Shown here: piece after piece, positions 23,739 through 35,159 of the stretch
Layout of the letters: every line of letters begins with the position of its first letter
How positions within the stretch are numbered: position 1 is the stretch's first letter
Assembly: GCA_021234155.1 (NCBI GenBank)
Contig: JAJEKV010000002.1
Location: 12,082,725-12,146,724 of the forward strand
Direction of reading: 5' to 3'
Source of the DNA: Isoetes taiwanensis
Lineage: Eukaryota > Streptophyta > Lycopodiopsida > Isoetales > Isoetaceae
Length of the DNA: 64,000 bases
Made by a program: the position numbers and the translations under genes
The notes under the pieces: generated by a model
What the model was told of the DNA's origin: nothing
The model's input: only the letters and a program-made list of their open reading frames with translations
Database searches by the model: none

Positions 23739-24239
23739 TTACATGCATGATTTCCTAAAGCAAAGGAAATCTTTGGTATGGTTGGCTCTCGGCTGGTGCA
23801 TCAAAATTTTTGTTTTCACTAAAGCATCTAAGCTTTCTGCAGTCATCCCAGAATTTAACAGGATGAGGTTTGCCAGTGCTTCCTGCATCCCCTGGTGGTA
23901 AGTACGCAATTCTGCCAGTAAAATCCGCTGTTGCAGAGTCAGAGCGGACAAGTGACAGAGAACAAATATACCAGCTGCCCTTGCAGCAGCATGTAACATA
24001 AGCTCATGAACTCTGTCTAAGAGCTCTCTTCCTGTCAATCTGACTCCAAGCATAGCCATTGAAGGCCCAGCATCCAGTCTGTTGTATGCCTTTAGGTTGG
24101 ATTCGAAATCAGCAAAGAAGGTGGATTTAGGCATATCCACCTTCAGAGATTTATCACGAGCCCTGTTTAACATGTGCCGAATGCCCTCCTCGGTCACCCT
24201 ACAATAGCCGTAGTGATCTCTGAACATGGATCCTACCAT
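23739..24239 (-). CDS. Hypothetical protein, 166 aa
   Basis: An intact ATG-to-stop reading frame on the strand opposite its neighbours. It is mainly helical with no membrane segment, signal peptide or motif I can name. Landmarks are FRDHYGYCRVTEEGIRHMLNR near the N-terminus, a central LTGRELLDRVHELMLHAAARAAG and LTLQQRILLAELRTYHQGMQEAL. An open frame of this length, surrounded by decayed sequence and not explained by a simple repeat, suggests a recent or still functional gene. It may continue upstream through an unrecognised exon. It sits between the two halves of the decayed transposase-like gene. Confidence 0.45.
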   Translation of the reverse strand: MVGSMFRDHYGYCRVTEEGIRHMLNRARDKSLKVDMPKSTFFADFESNLKAYNRLDAGPSMAMLGVRLTGRELLDRVHELMLHAAARAAGIFVLCHLSALTLQQRILLAELRTYHQGMQEALANLILLNSGMTAESLDALVKTKILMHQPRANHTKDFLCFRKSCM

Positions 24240-24439
24240 GTTGCCGGAATGAACTTCTTCGAATTGGCGCGAATTGGGAATGGCGCCAAAAAATGGTGAC
24301 GTAGGAACAGGATTTAGGACCCAGATCCTTTTCTAATGATTAGAAGAGGAATGTAATTATTATCAGGGTGTACGAATTTCAGAAGTGTTTATGAGAGCAG
24401 GCTAGGCAGATTTTTTATGTCAGACGAAATAGGATAAAA

Positions 24440-25265
24440 GTGATGTGATGTGATGTGTGGTGTCGTGATGGTGTGGTGTGGTGTGGTGTGGTGTGGTGTG
24501 GTGTGTCCATGGTGTCATGTGGGTGTGTGCATGTTAATGTATGATCTGGAGAATCTCCCCCCTCACCCCACCACACCCCATCTATCCCACCACCATAGAC
24601 TACCACCACATCTTTGCGACCACCACATTACCACCACATGCACACACATCCCACCACATCCCACGCCACACCCCTCCACCACCACCACCCCTCCACCACC
24701 ACCACATCACACCACAATCCACAACACCACACCACACCACCACCACTACACCCCCCCCCCACCACACACACCACCACGACCACCCACCCCACCACCACAC
24801 TCCACCACACCACATCATAGCACCACACACCACTACACACACCACCACCACCACCCCCCACCACCACACCACACCACACACCACTCCACCACACTCCCAC
24901 CACCACCACCCCCCCACCACCCCCCCACCACCACCACCACACCACTCCACCACACTCCACCCACACCCCACCACCACCCCCCCCACCACACACCCACCCC
25001 CCACCACCCCCCCACCACCTCCACCACCCCCCCACCACCCCCCACCCACTCCACCACCCCACACACCACTCCACCACACCCACCACCACCCCCACCACCA
25101 CACCCCACCACCACTACACCACTCCACCACCCCCCACCACCACACTCCACCACCACCACCCCCACCACCACCACACTCCACCACCACTCCACACTCCACC
25201 ATTTGGTGTATGGTGTGTGGTGAATGGTATGGTGTGTGGTGGGGTGTGGTGTGGTGTGTGTGTAC
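24440..25265. repeat. Strand-switching CCA/TGG microsatellite
   Basis: The plus strand is TGTGG-rich at about 24441-24530, then CCACCA/CCACACC-rich from about 24560 to 25205, then TGTGG-rich again at about 25206-25260. The flanking blocks are therefore inverted relative to the centre and could pair with it. Long ORFs in all frames here are artefacts of the low-complexity sequence. The array separates two parts of a decayed transposase-like gene. Confidence 0.9.
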
Positions 25266-25433
25266 ACTGACACTAAGGTGCTCGTGCAGTGAATATGATG
25301 AGTGTGTGGGGCATGGTATGGTGCATGGTTTGGTGTGGTATACACATCCTAACGGTTTAGTGTTCATTTCATGCGGGACCAACATCCAGAAATTAAGATT
25401 AGTCTTGAGCTTTTGAGAAGCTAAAACCACAGT

Positions 25434-27207
25434 TTGTTGTTGCATTCAGTTCTTTGTTGCATGAGGATGCAAATGCTAGTGGATGGACTCAATGGGATGA
25501 GAACCAAACATCAGAAGAATTGCACTTGCACTGCGATGTTTGTAGATCACATGAACTTGGTCAATGCGAGGGCACACCAGCATAAAATTGCAAGTCTGAG
25601 GAAGCTTGTGGAGATCTATATTGTGTCCAAAGAGTGAATTAGATGAGTTTCACAAGAAGGCGTGCATCCTTGGAAATTGTGAGCTGTGTGGAATCAAGAA
25701 GTTTCAGACACTGTCCCATGGAAGGAAGTGGCGTTAGGAAAGTGAAATGGGAGTACATTGACTATGAAAAGACAACGTCTCGAGTTACGGTAGGAGATCA
25801 ACTCATCAATTACAATGAGGCCAGAACCCAAGGAGCTTACGGATAAACCGAAAGAGCGTCTAAAAATCTTTCCATTTGCATAATTTCGGTACCAATGGCG
25901 AGGAGGCAAAATAGTTTAAGGAGCTACGGAGAATCTCCAAGAGATGCATGTCTCTCGGTAGTGGATTTTGCGAGAGAACTATACATTCAAGGAACAAGAG
26001 GAGGTGCGATCGATCTTTTGGGTCAATAACAGATTACCATTTTGGTTCAAATAACATATCGGTATGACTAAGTGGCGGATGAGATTATCAAGGAAACACA
26101 TTACTATGTATCGGATGATAGGAACACGATACTTTGTTAGGTGCAACAACGCTTCATGAAGCACCACAAATATCTGGGAGCGAGAAAGGAAGGGTTCCAA
26201 AGAGACATTATGTGTTTTCAGATGATGCAGCATCTCAATTCAAGGCTTCTAGACCATTTTACTTTGTGGCTAGGTACACAAACGACACTGATGTCTATAT
26301 GATGTGGAATTTTTTTGGTTCTAACCACGGAAAGGTGAACACGATGGCAAAGGCTTGAGTTGAAGAGATGGTTAAGACAAGCGCAATTAAAATACAAAGA
26401 CATAAAATTGGGTAATGCTCATGAAGTGGTAGAAGTTGCGAAGAGATGTTTACTTGTGGAACATCAGTGGATGAACACATACGAAACCCGGTAAGAGGAA
26501 GAATATAAAAAGGTTCTTTTGGGAAGTCAAGGTGGAGGATATAGATAGAAAGAAAGCATGGGGTGCAGAAAGGATTTTGGACACTAGACAGATCCATTGT
26601 GTACATGTATTCAATCCTGAATCTCCATTGCAGTTGCACACGAGGGAACTTTCATGCTTCGCGCTCTTTGCTTGGATGGCATGTGGGGCGGTTTGTGTGA
26701 ACAAGCACTACGTTGATGATTGGAAACTTCAAGTTATTGTACCATCCTCAATGTGCATACGACATTGAGGACCGTAAATCCAGCCAGGTCCTTGTTCTCC
26801 TCAATCCCACGATGTTAGAGGTACTTAGAGTTGGTGATAATTTTCTTTGTTGTTGCTCGAAAGGGAATGATGAGGGTTCTGAATTTTGGATTACGATGTG
26901 CACAAAACCAAAATGGATAGTGGAGAAAGACTTCCAACTCAATGGAACATGGTACCTCGCCGGTGATAGTGTCATAGAAGGTATGTATTACAAGAAGGCG
27001 CCAAGATCAACCGTCGGCTATGATCTTTGCGATAAAGGCTTAGGCATAGTATTCACAACACGGATACGTGCAATCGGACTTCACATGCCACCAACTAAAT
27101 GTCAAAAGCAGGACTATATATATAGGCTGGATCCTTTAGATGAGGAGAAAATTTTACGAATTTGCGAAGTTCTTTCGATGATGATGAAATGTAAAACCAT
27201 TACGTAG
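25434..27207 (+). pseudogene. Decayed transposase-like gene (FSDx.(S/A)Q(Y/F)K family)
   Basis: Blocks in order, in shifting frames, are CDVC and ILGNCELCGIKKF (Cys pairs) with KVKWEYIDYEKT (25643-25846); VFSDDAASQFKASRPFYF then WNFFGSNHGK (26134-26358); CFALFAWMACGAVCVNKHYVDDW (26532-26768); and KPKWIVEKDFQLNGTWYLAGDSVIEGMYYKK then VFTTRIRAIGLHM (26713-27207). This series matches a widespread uncharacterised protein type, multicopy in many eukaryotes, whose core motif resembles FxDGCxxQYKS...HGKG and is plausibly an RNase H-like transposase. Here the usual Gly of SDG is replaced, and several stops and frameshifts make it non-functional. The family role is inferred. Confidence 0.5.
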
Positions 27208-27209
27208 TT

Positions 27210-29240
27210 TTGAGAACTCATGTGAAGTTTTATGCTTCAAATTTGTGAAAATGAGTTTGTCTTGATTTCTTTTGAAGATTTGAATTCTTCGAAACACTTG
27301 ATTCCTTTGTTTGTGAGATGAATTGAATATGAATTTTCATTGAAATGAATCGAGGTTACAATAACAATTATGTACATAAGAAAGATATACATTGATTTAA
27401 TTTAACGAGGTGACTCATGCACCTACATACTTCCCAATACATATGTTCCTCTCGGTTCGACTTTTGTTGCTTCTAATCTTAAAACTTCAAGCATGAACAC
27501 TCTAACATCAACTAGATCACGGTGCGAAATGTCCACAACCTGCGATGAAATGTCCACACTTTGTCAATAACGAGTTTGGTTTGTCTGCTTTACATTTAAG
27601 TTGACTTACTAGATGGGGCAACAATATATTCACTCCTTTTAAGTACCCCCTCACAAATTTGTGCATAAAGCGAACATCGGCGGAATACATGAATGACCAT
27701 CGGTTTGAAGAGGTGTTCTGGAAATTTTCACAACATGTCGAGGTTGTAAAGCTGAAATTATTGTGTCCAAGCAATTCCGGGGAACTGCACTCAAAGTTTG
27801 TTGTCATTGTGCCACAACAGCAAAATGCAATGAGCAAGCACTAACCTCTCTCAATATGCCGCTACGCCATGCAAGCCCGAGCTATCAAAGTGATATATCC
27901 CTGGTTTATATCTACATGCGAGACACGCGCGGGTTTACAATCGAAAAACAGGTCGGTGATGTCCATCACAAGCGGGCAAAAAACATGTCTTGGCACTTAT
28001 CGATTCACATGTTTCCTTATTGTTTTGTAACTATTTGTGTCCTTGGACAATGTCGAGTGAAAAAAGAGGGTCAAAGAAATGAAAGGGATGGCTCATTCCT
28101 TGGAGAATCAAGTAGTATTCCATGTATGCGCAAACATATGCATATCATCGGCACAATCGATGATCACAAATCGATGAAAGTATCACCTTGAGAAGAGGAG
28201 GATCAATTGATCATTGAACCCACTGCGTATCAACTTCCAAAATTTTGATGTCGATTGGAGCTAATCACGGCAGTTTCAGTTCCACTCGGCACCACTTCCA
28301 AATGTGTATTTGGCTTTTAGATAGTCGGGGGGGACTGAAGCTCTATCATCTCTAGTTCTAAACACACACGAGAACATTTGCTCACAATCCATTCAAATAT
28401 TTTAAATTGAAAAAGTACAACACATATCATAGAAATTCTTTTTACTTATATTGACTTTCAAAGAGTTTTACAAGATTCATTTATGAAAATACTTGTCGAG
28501 CATTTTCATGCAATTTGCGCGACTCTTGAGAATCCCACATGTTCCACATTTGATGTTCCTTCACATAAGGCGGCACACTTTTACGCAGCTAGAAGTCCCT
28601 CCGACCATGGTTTGAGTTGCTCCAAAAGGAAATTGGAATCCAACTTGTCGGGAGCAAAACTATTTGGACATATCATTGTGTTCGGTGGTTGCGTAGAACC
28701 CTTATATCTCTTTGTCATCTATCAACAATGTGTTTGTCACTGGTATCTCAAAATTTCTGGTACACTTTGACCAGATCCTTAAGGAAAATTGGCTTATTAA
28801 CCACTTTTAATTTTGTGTTGGTGCAGTCATCACGATTCCAAATAAAAGAAATCTGCCCTTATATTCTGCGACAACTTTCTAGTCAACAAGTCAACATTAC
28901 TCTTAGCCATCTTTGGACCACAATGCAATCTCAAATTTTGAAAAACACCATTCTAAGAACTCCTGAAATCCGGGCACTGGAAGCTGCAAACTTTTGATGG
29001 TTCAATTTACGGATGGTCACTTCAGCTTTACCGTCGTGCGGGGATCCTCTCTTTCAAGTCATAAAACTTGCCTAAAACCCCATTAAAATCGAACAAGGAG
29101 AATTTCAGTTAACCTCTTGGTTTTTGTTGGTTGAGGTTGTATTGGACTCGTTGAAGCGAGTCTGCATCTTGTCCAGGATCCGGGGTTTCTTTGTCAACTT
29201 CATCACCTGCATCCGCATTTGGCTCATATTCAGCACCAAA
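27210..29240. other. No confident gene
   Basis: Plus-strand open segments at 27763-28191 (SPSYQSDISLVYIYMRDTRGF, then HLSIHMFPYCFV) and 28483-28997 have no motif I recognise. They may be decayed remains of the upstream element or of another transposon. Confidence 0.35.
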
Positions 29241-29436
29241 ACTTTTTACGGTGAAGGACCCGTCTGAGAATGAATCTCAAGGGAATTAATTTTCCCCCCT
29301 AAATCAGATGCACTAGGAATCTCTTCGTCATGGCTTCCAGTTGCAGTAGCATTTATCTCTGCAACATAATTGAAATGAGGAAGACCACAGAAAAATACAA
29401 AAAAAAATAAATCATGTATGTGGCATCGGTACTTAC

Positions 29437-29619
29437 TTGATCTGGCGTGATTCGATTGACTATCCAAATTTCATTTTGGAGTCTCCACCCGTCGGTCGGT
29501 GGGATTGACTTAGGAGTATCAAATGGGGTGAATTCTAGGTACAAACGGGAGGTATCTTGCAGTCTCATAAGCGATCGAGGCGTGGATAGCTGTTGGATAT
29601 CCTTGGTCTCAAATTTACG
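29437..29619 (-). pseudogene. Exon of coiled-coil gene copy A
   Basis: A 61-codon minus-strand open segment with canonical borders: TTTGCAG before and GTAAGT after. It reads RKFETKDIQQLSTPRSL..., then PPTDGWRLQNEIWIVNRITPDQ. It lies downstream, in transcription order, of the coiled-coil segment at 30020-30639. A further open segment (29246-29358) follows an acceptor-like CTGCAACA complement but is out of phase with this exon, so the 3' end is uncertain. I do not recognise the family. Confidence 0.4.
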
Positions 29620-29785
29620 CTGCAAACACTAAGTCGGTAGACTGTGACAACATCAGTAAACATTAGTTAAGGCATTTGTTTGCGGTGAATCTATATTGTT
29701 TGCAGCGAACAATATCAAGCACCGGTGAGTTGACAACCATTCAAGAGGGTCACGCACCCAGGGCTTTTACTCTCTTTTCGATGTT

Positions 29786-29859
29786 CCTTTTATATATATC
29801 TAAAGTGCCCCTAAAATGGCGGCGATCTCATCCCGGGGCACTTTAGATCTAATAAAAGG
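29786..29859. repeat. Hairpin with ~25-bp arms
   Basis: The left arm (CCTTTTATATATATCTAAAGTGCCCC) and right arm (GGGGCACTTTAGATCTAATAAAAGG) are near-perfect inverted copies around a ~23-bp loop. It lies in a ~280-bp stretch (about 29685-29970) that is absent from the paralogous copy at 55.7 kb, so it belongs to an insertion. Confidence 0.8.
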
Positions 29860-30019
29860 ACAAGCAAAAGAGACTAAACCAACCGGGATGGAAGAGACTA
29901 AGCCGGGGATGAAAGAGACACGAGTACAAGCATCGAGACTTCCCAAACCTTGCTTTCACCCCTCTTTGGACTTACTTGTGTCTATTGGTTCTTGTGGTAC
30001 CATTCGAACACCAAAAGCC

Positions 30020-30639
30020 AAAAGCCATGTCTCGATCATAATGTGGCCCTGGCGGGGCTCTGTTGAGGTTCTAGAGTGTAATGCGCAAAACAAATTCAAA
30101 ATCAATAGAGTCTTTAGGCGAGGGTTAGAATGATAATATTTACCTCAAATGGTGTGATAGACATGGAATGTGATCTTGGTGGTGCATTACGCTATCTGGC
30201 TGGCAACATTTTACCCTCCATTTCGGACAACGTCCACAAAATGGACAACCTTCATCACCCTCTTCTTACGCCTCGGGAAGCATTGGAAGTGAGGATCTAA
30301 AGGAGTGTCATGACCACTACGCTTTCGGAAAAATCTCAAATCTTTGCATTCGAGGTAGCAGCTCCAGCCGATAAGTCTTCACATGCCTTTAGCTCAATTT
30401 CAGTTTAGTTAATTCCTTATTTAATTGTTTCAGCCCGAGCAACCTTTGTATCATTTAGCTCTTCATCCTTTGGTTAAACACAACCCGAACACCCTCTGGC
30501 TGCTTTTGGTTCTTTGTCATGATTGATTGCCATCTGTGCAAATCAGCTCTAATTTCTGATGCTTTATGCTCCATCAACTCAATCTTTCTTTTGATATCAT
30601 TTTTCCTATCCTCGTTTGCTTGCAATCGTTGCTTGCATC
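30020..30639 (-). pseudogene. Coiled-coil gene copy A, interrupted by the hAT element
   Basis: The nucleotide sequence aligns with 55740-56345 over several hundred bases (shared blocks include ACCTTCATCACCCTC, AATCTCAAATCTTTG and ATTCGAGGT.GCAGCTCCAG). In copy B this encodes an open coiled-coil segment. Here the frame is broken except for 30455-30688, which reads into the hAT end (EDRKNDIKRKIELMEHKASEIRADLHRWQ, helical and charged). The hAT element enters at 30640, and the remaining upstream part should resume after 37375. The family is unknown. Confidence 0.55.
30632..30639. repeat. Left 8-bp target-site duplication of the hAT element
   Basis: CTTGCATC lies immediately before the TAGTGTTG terminus and is repeated exactly at 37368-37375. 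Eight base pairs is the standard target duplication of hAT transposons. Confidence 0.85.
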
Positions 30640-31589
30640 TAGTGTTGGGTATATGGGCGAATATTCGCCAAGAGGCTAATACTTTCATTTTTTCAAAAAT
30701 ATTGCATGAATGTTAGGTAGGATGAAAAAGAAAGCGAAAAAATTTAATTCGCCAAGATTTTGGAAGATCCTCCGCCACCGAGCTTGTTTAGCCGACCTAC
30801 TTAATTGTGGCGGAGGCTCACGGTGCCAGATTTTCAACGCCCTTTAGAATTCATGACTCTACATTCGCCATTACCGTATCTTTTGATCACCGGTTTTTTT
30901 TTCCTTAGTAAGCACTTGAGCTTTTTGTCCCGTTTAAAAAGTGATAAGAAGCCTAAGAAAGAAACGTTTTCATCCCAAAATTTGTTCCAGAATTCAAAGC
31001 ATTGCAATCATAATAGCAAGATAAGCCTTTGTTTGATTATACTAATGATGAAGATGCGTTGATTTTATAGTGTCTTGCTAAAACGGGTAGGCCTTTCTAA
31101 AGGAGATGCAGAAGCGATAGGAGCAATTCAGGTTTATCTTTTCTACTATTCAATACTTGTGATTATAGAGTAAGTACATTCTATTTCATTGTAGTTAATT
31201 AGCAATAAGGATTGTCTTTGAATTCAAGTTGTTTTATGCATAAAGAGTATAAAACATTTGTATTTGCAATCTAAATATAACTCGAATATGGTTTTAAGGA
31301 TTTCTTTTCCACACGATATAATCATTGTAAGCATTACACTTTCATTTATAAGCCATTCTCTTTTTCATGTTTTTCTCTTCTATTCAAGGCAGATCTCACC
31401 AATCTTTAATAGCATCCCATAAGTCCATATCTTCATGCCGTTTCATATTACAAAACTAAAACTACTTCAAGAAGAAGAAGTCTCGGTTACCTGCAGTGAA
31501 ACCATTGGAAATAACCATGGTTAATATCCATTCCTTTCAGATCAGAACCCCTACAATTCAACACATCTATTTAGCAAGACAAACCACAA

Positions 31590-31950
31590 GTTGTACTTAG
31601 CAAAATATACTGAACCTTTTTGCTGTCATAGAATTACAGTCGCACTAAATTAGCCCCAACTTTCTTAATACTACTCCATTTTTCAAAAGTAATATACCAT
31701 TGGAAAGTACGTCCAAATATCTAACTTTCATCTTAGGTACTATTTCTGCAAATTCTGAGCCTATCTATGCTAAAAATGCCCAAAACTTCTGCTGTCTAAA
31801 AATTACAGTCTTACAAAATACTCCATAACTCTTTTGATACTACTTTGTTTATTTAACTAAGGATACCATTGGAAAGAACTTCCCGAGATCTAACTTTCAT
31901 GTTAGGTAGGAATCCTGCAAATTTTGATGTATGCAAAAAATGCAAGAAAT
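31590..31950. repeat. Tandem duplication (~175 bp) inside the hAT 5' region
   Basis: Two diverged copies each contain TGCTGTC.TA.AATTACAGTC, a variant of ATACCATTGGAAAG, ATCTAACTTTCAT.TTAGGTA and CTGCAAATT. It lies upstream of the transposase and could hold subterminal binding sites, though none is shown. Confidence 0.75.
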
Positions 31951-32063
31951 CACCGCTGCAATAAGAATACTGTATGACAGCAAATTAACACTTACTTTAT
32001 TGCGTCATGAACAAACATAATTCTTATACTTGATATTCTTTTTCTTGTTTTGTAGGGGTTAAT

Positions 32064-35000
32064 ATGGATAAGGGGCATACATCAAGAGGAGGCATCCTTG
32101 CGTACTTCAGTGGCTCTAAGAATAAGCCTTCCAATTCAAATATGGGTGATTTAATATTGGAAGAGAACTACATGAATCTCAAAGAGATGAGATCCGGATT
32201 GATATTGATAGAGAAACTCCCATTCAAATTGAAGCTGAAAATGTTGATGAGCCCACGGCGATGCAAATTGAAGAACAAGGTGTCACGAAGAACAAGGGAG
32301 AAAATACGAGGAAGCGTGGGAGGAAAGGATGGGCCGCTGCTGGTGAAAGGGATTTTCAGCCCACTTGGGCAGAATTATATCCTTGTATAGAGAGGCACGA
32401 GGAGGAAGTAGGGGGCAGGTTGAGAATCTTAGCATGTTGTGCCATTTGTTCATGGAAGAAGGGATCTCCTCATACAATGCAGCCAAAATTGGACACAATT
32501 GAGAAGCACTTGGGGAAGATATATGAGAAGAAGATTGTGGATGGAAAAGAAGAGGGCGTCATAAGATGGAAGACAGCAGTAGATTGCATGCATGTTAGAA
32601 ATGAAGTGGCGTATAAGAAGCACATTTGGGTTGAGAAAACACAAGAGAAATACTCAATTGCTAGCTTGCACAGAAGTCATTGGAGAAACAAATGAGGAGC
32701 AAACTTTTACAAGTGCAAACAGTCTTTCATTTGTTACAAAGAGGACGTCCTATGTTGGACTATGAATTTATTAAGGCATTTTTGGTTGCAATTGGTACGC
32801 CGGACTTGCCTTCATCGCATTGGACAAGGTTAAGTGGTTGGGAGTTTGGTAAAGCCATAGATCGAGTCATCAAAGATGACCTGATAGAAACCATAAAGAG
32901 ATGTGAGTTTTTTGCAATATCTTTGGACGAAGCAAGTGCAAAAGACCTTTCCTCTTGGGTTTCGATGACTATTTATTGTGTAAATGGACATGTGCGGCAA
33001 TCACACTATGTTGCAGTTAAGAAGATGCTAAAAGATGCTACAGCTTTAAGTTTGTTTGAGATAGTAAAAGAGAATCTTGTTACTGAGCTAGAACTTTCAC
33101 TTGAGGACATTGCCAAGAAACTTGTATGCATCGGAGTAGATGGATGCTCCGTCATGCAAGGACATCGAACTGGACTATGCGTGAGGATCCAAACCACATT
33201 GGCCCCTTATGCATTGGCCATTCACTGCATGGCTCATCGAATGGATTTGGCATATAAAATTGTAGACAACTTTAAATGCATTGAGAGCATTGAAGGGCTT
33301 GTAAGTTGTGCAGCAAGTTTCTTTTGTCGCAGTCCAAAAAGGTAATGTATTGAGGTCATGTTTACTCTTAGCGTTTTGGATTTGACACATACATTTATGA
33401 TGTGCGGCAGGTACTTACAATTCCAAGATATGTCTAAAGGTTTAACGAAAGGCAAGAAGCTTATGAAAACTGTAAACACAAGGTGGATATCTTTATATTA
33501 TCCAGCAAAACGCCTTTTTGATGAATATCCTGCACTTGTCGGTTTGATGGACAAGTTAGTGAATGAGGGTGATACAGACAAGGCAAGTGAATTACTAGTT
33601 CGCCTCACGGATTTGGAGACGCTGTTTATGCTTGCTGGTAATGCTTTCATGCTAAGTTCAAATTTTTAATTTTCTACTTGCATTTATACATCTTATTTAT
33701 CTAAAGGGAATTGCTGCATAGTGCATGCGAGTTTGTGGCAGCTCAAATAGTTGCTTGTCTGTCATTACACAAGCAGGTATAGTTCATTATAAAGATGGTT
33801 AAAGAGATAAAATGATGCTGGTATATTACTGTGTTATGCTGGTAGTTATAAGGTGCAGCCTGAGGTGAATGTTTTATGCTTTCATTCCTACTGCTCGTCA
33901 TTACTTTACGGTCTTATTCACTCTCTATTTCCTTAGTCACGTTTCAAAGTTTGACAACTCTAGTTGTTATTTGCAGGTTTACTTCCCATGTTGAATGAGA
34001 TGAATATGTTAGTGAAATTGGCATCAAAGGAGACAATGTATATTTCTGAGTACACAACAGCAAGGAAATTGTGTTGCACAACTTTAGAGTGCTTATATTC
34101 TTCTGCATTAGATGTACCATATAATAGACTTAAGTTTCCAGCATGGTACAACTTACTTAATATCGAAGGTGACAGTCCCAAGAGCCCTTTAACATATGAT
34201 AATAAAGGAATTATTTGCATGAAAGTGCGTTCACGATTGGTCCAGGTAAATCTTTTGTTGTTTATTAGTGGAATTTATAATTGAAAATATCTTACATGTT
34301 TATGTCTCACATTGCTGCAGATGTATTCTCCAAAACGTAGAATTCGTGGACGGCTTGCAAGGAGGGCACCGGTTCCTAAGGTTGATCTAGAAGGCATTAT
34401 TATAAAGGTAAGGAAAAATCTGAAGGATGTGGCTGCAGCAGTTTCTAAGGAAATTAGAGAGCGCTTCCCACGGGACGAGCTTCTAGAAGCTACCGCCATA
34501 GTGCATCCACGGTTTTGAAGGAATAGAGAGCTAAAAACATTAGAGGAGAAGGATAGAGAGGTAAAAAATTTACAAAAGAATTTTAAGGCAAGATTGAAGA
34601 TTCTTTCTGCTCATTTTTGTAAATCAGCACCTGAAAATGGCATGCTTTTGGATAAAAAGAAATTGAAGGAACAATCTGTTTGTTTTGGTGCAACTATGTG
34701 GGCACAATGCGACAAGTTCTCTGATGTTGAATACAAGGAACCAAGAATTATGACAAAGTTGTGGACAATTCTTGACAACAGTCAAGTGCTTTGTGAACGC
34801 ATGTCAGAGTATTTTAGGCTTGCCGATCTTTGCCAAACGCTGATTCTTGGATCCGTCGAAGATGAACGAACATTCAGTGTCTTGGGGATTATAAAAAATA
34901 AGGTGCGTAACAGGTTGACAGCAAACTTAGATACCAGCCTTCGTATCTATTCTTGTAAGTACGATGACTCAAATTTTCCCTATGAAAATGCATTGGCCAT

Positions 35001-35151
35001 ATGGCAATCATCACTTGATAGAAGAAACCGTAAGGAAAAGAAGAAACCTGTGATTATGCAAGATGTGCGGTGTAATTACATTTCAGCAAGAAGAAGATTA
35101 CGGATGGTTGGCAAGCTTAAGTGCTTATTTGATCTTCTCTACTTCTTCTAA
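32064..35151 (+). pseudogene. hAT transposase, probably intron-containing, degraded
   Basis: The segment from 32064 changes frame near 32200. It then encodes KGWAAAGERDFQPTW, a TTF/BED-type finger (ACCAICSWKKG...KLDTIEKHLG) and ends at 32695. The core at 32680-33345 has FFAISLDEAS and VCIGVDGCSVMQG, each with a likely catalytic Asp, and AIHCMAHRMDLAYK, the conserved CxxH of hAT. Next come 33409-33669 (KKLMKTVNTRWISLYYPAKRL), 33964-34250 and 34319-34518. The last segment at about 34594-35151 holds the dimerisation region (SVEDERTFSVLGIIKNKVRNRL). A stop at 34516 lies between readable stretches, and GTAATG, GTAAAT and similar donors suggest introns. The family resembles ZF-containing hATs related to ZMYM/ZNF862-like proteins. 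Confidence 0.85.
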
Positions 35152-35159
35152 GTAGCTAC

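Noticed and set aside
24450-25445. Very long ORFs on both strands (His/Pro/Thr-rich or Gly/Val/Trp-rich)
   Set aside because: They are translations of the CCA/TGG microsatellite, open in nearly every frame because the repeat has no stop codons.
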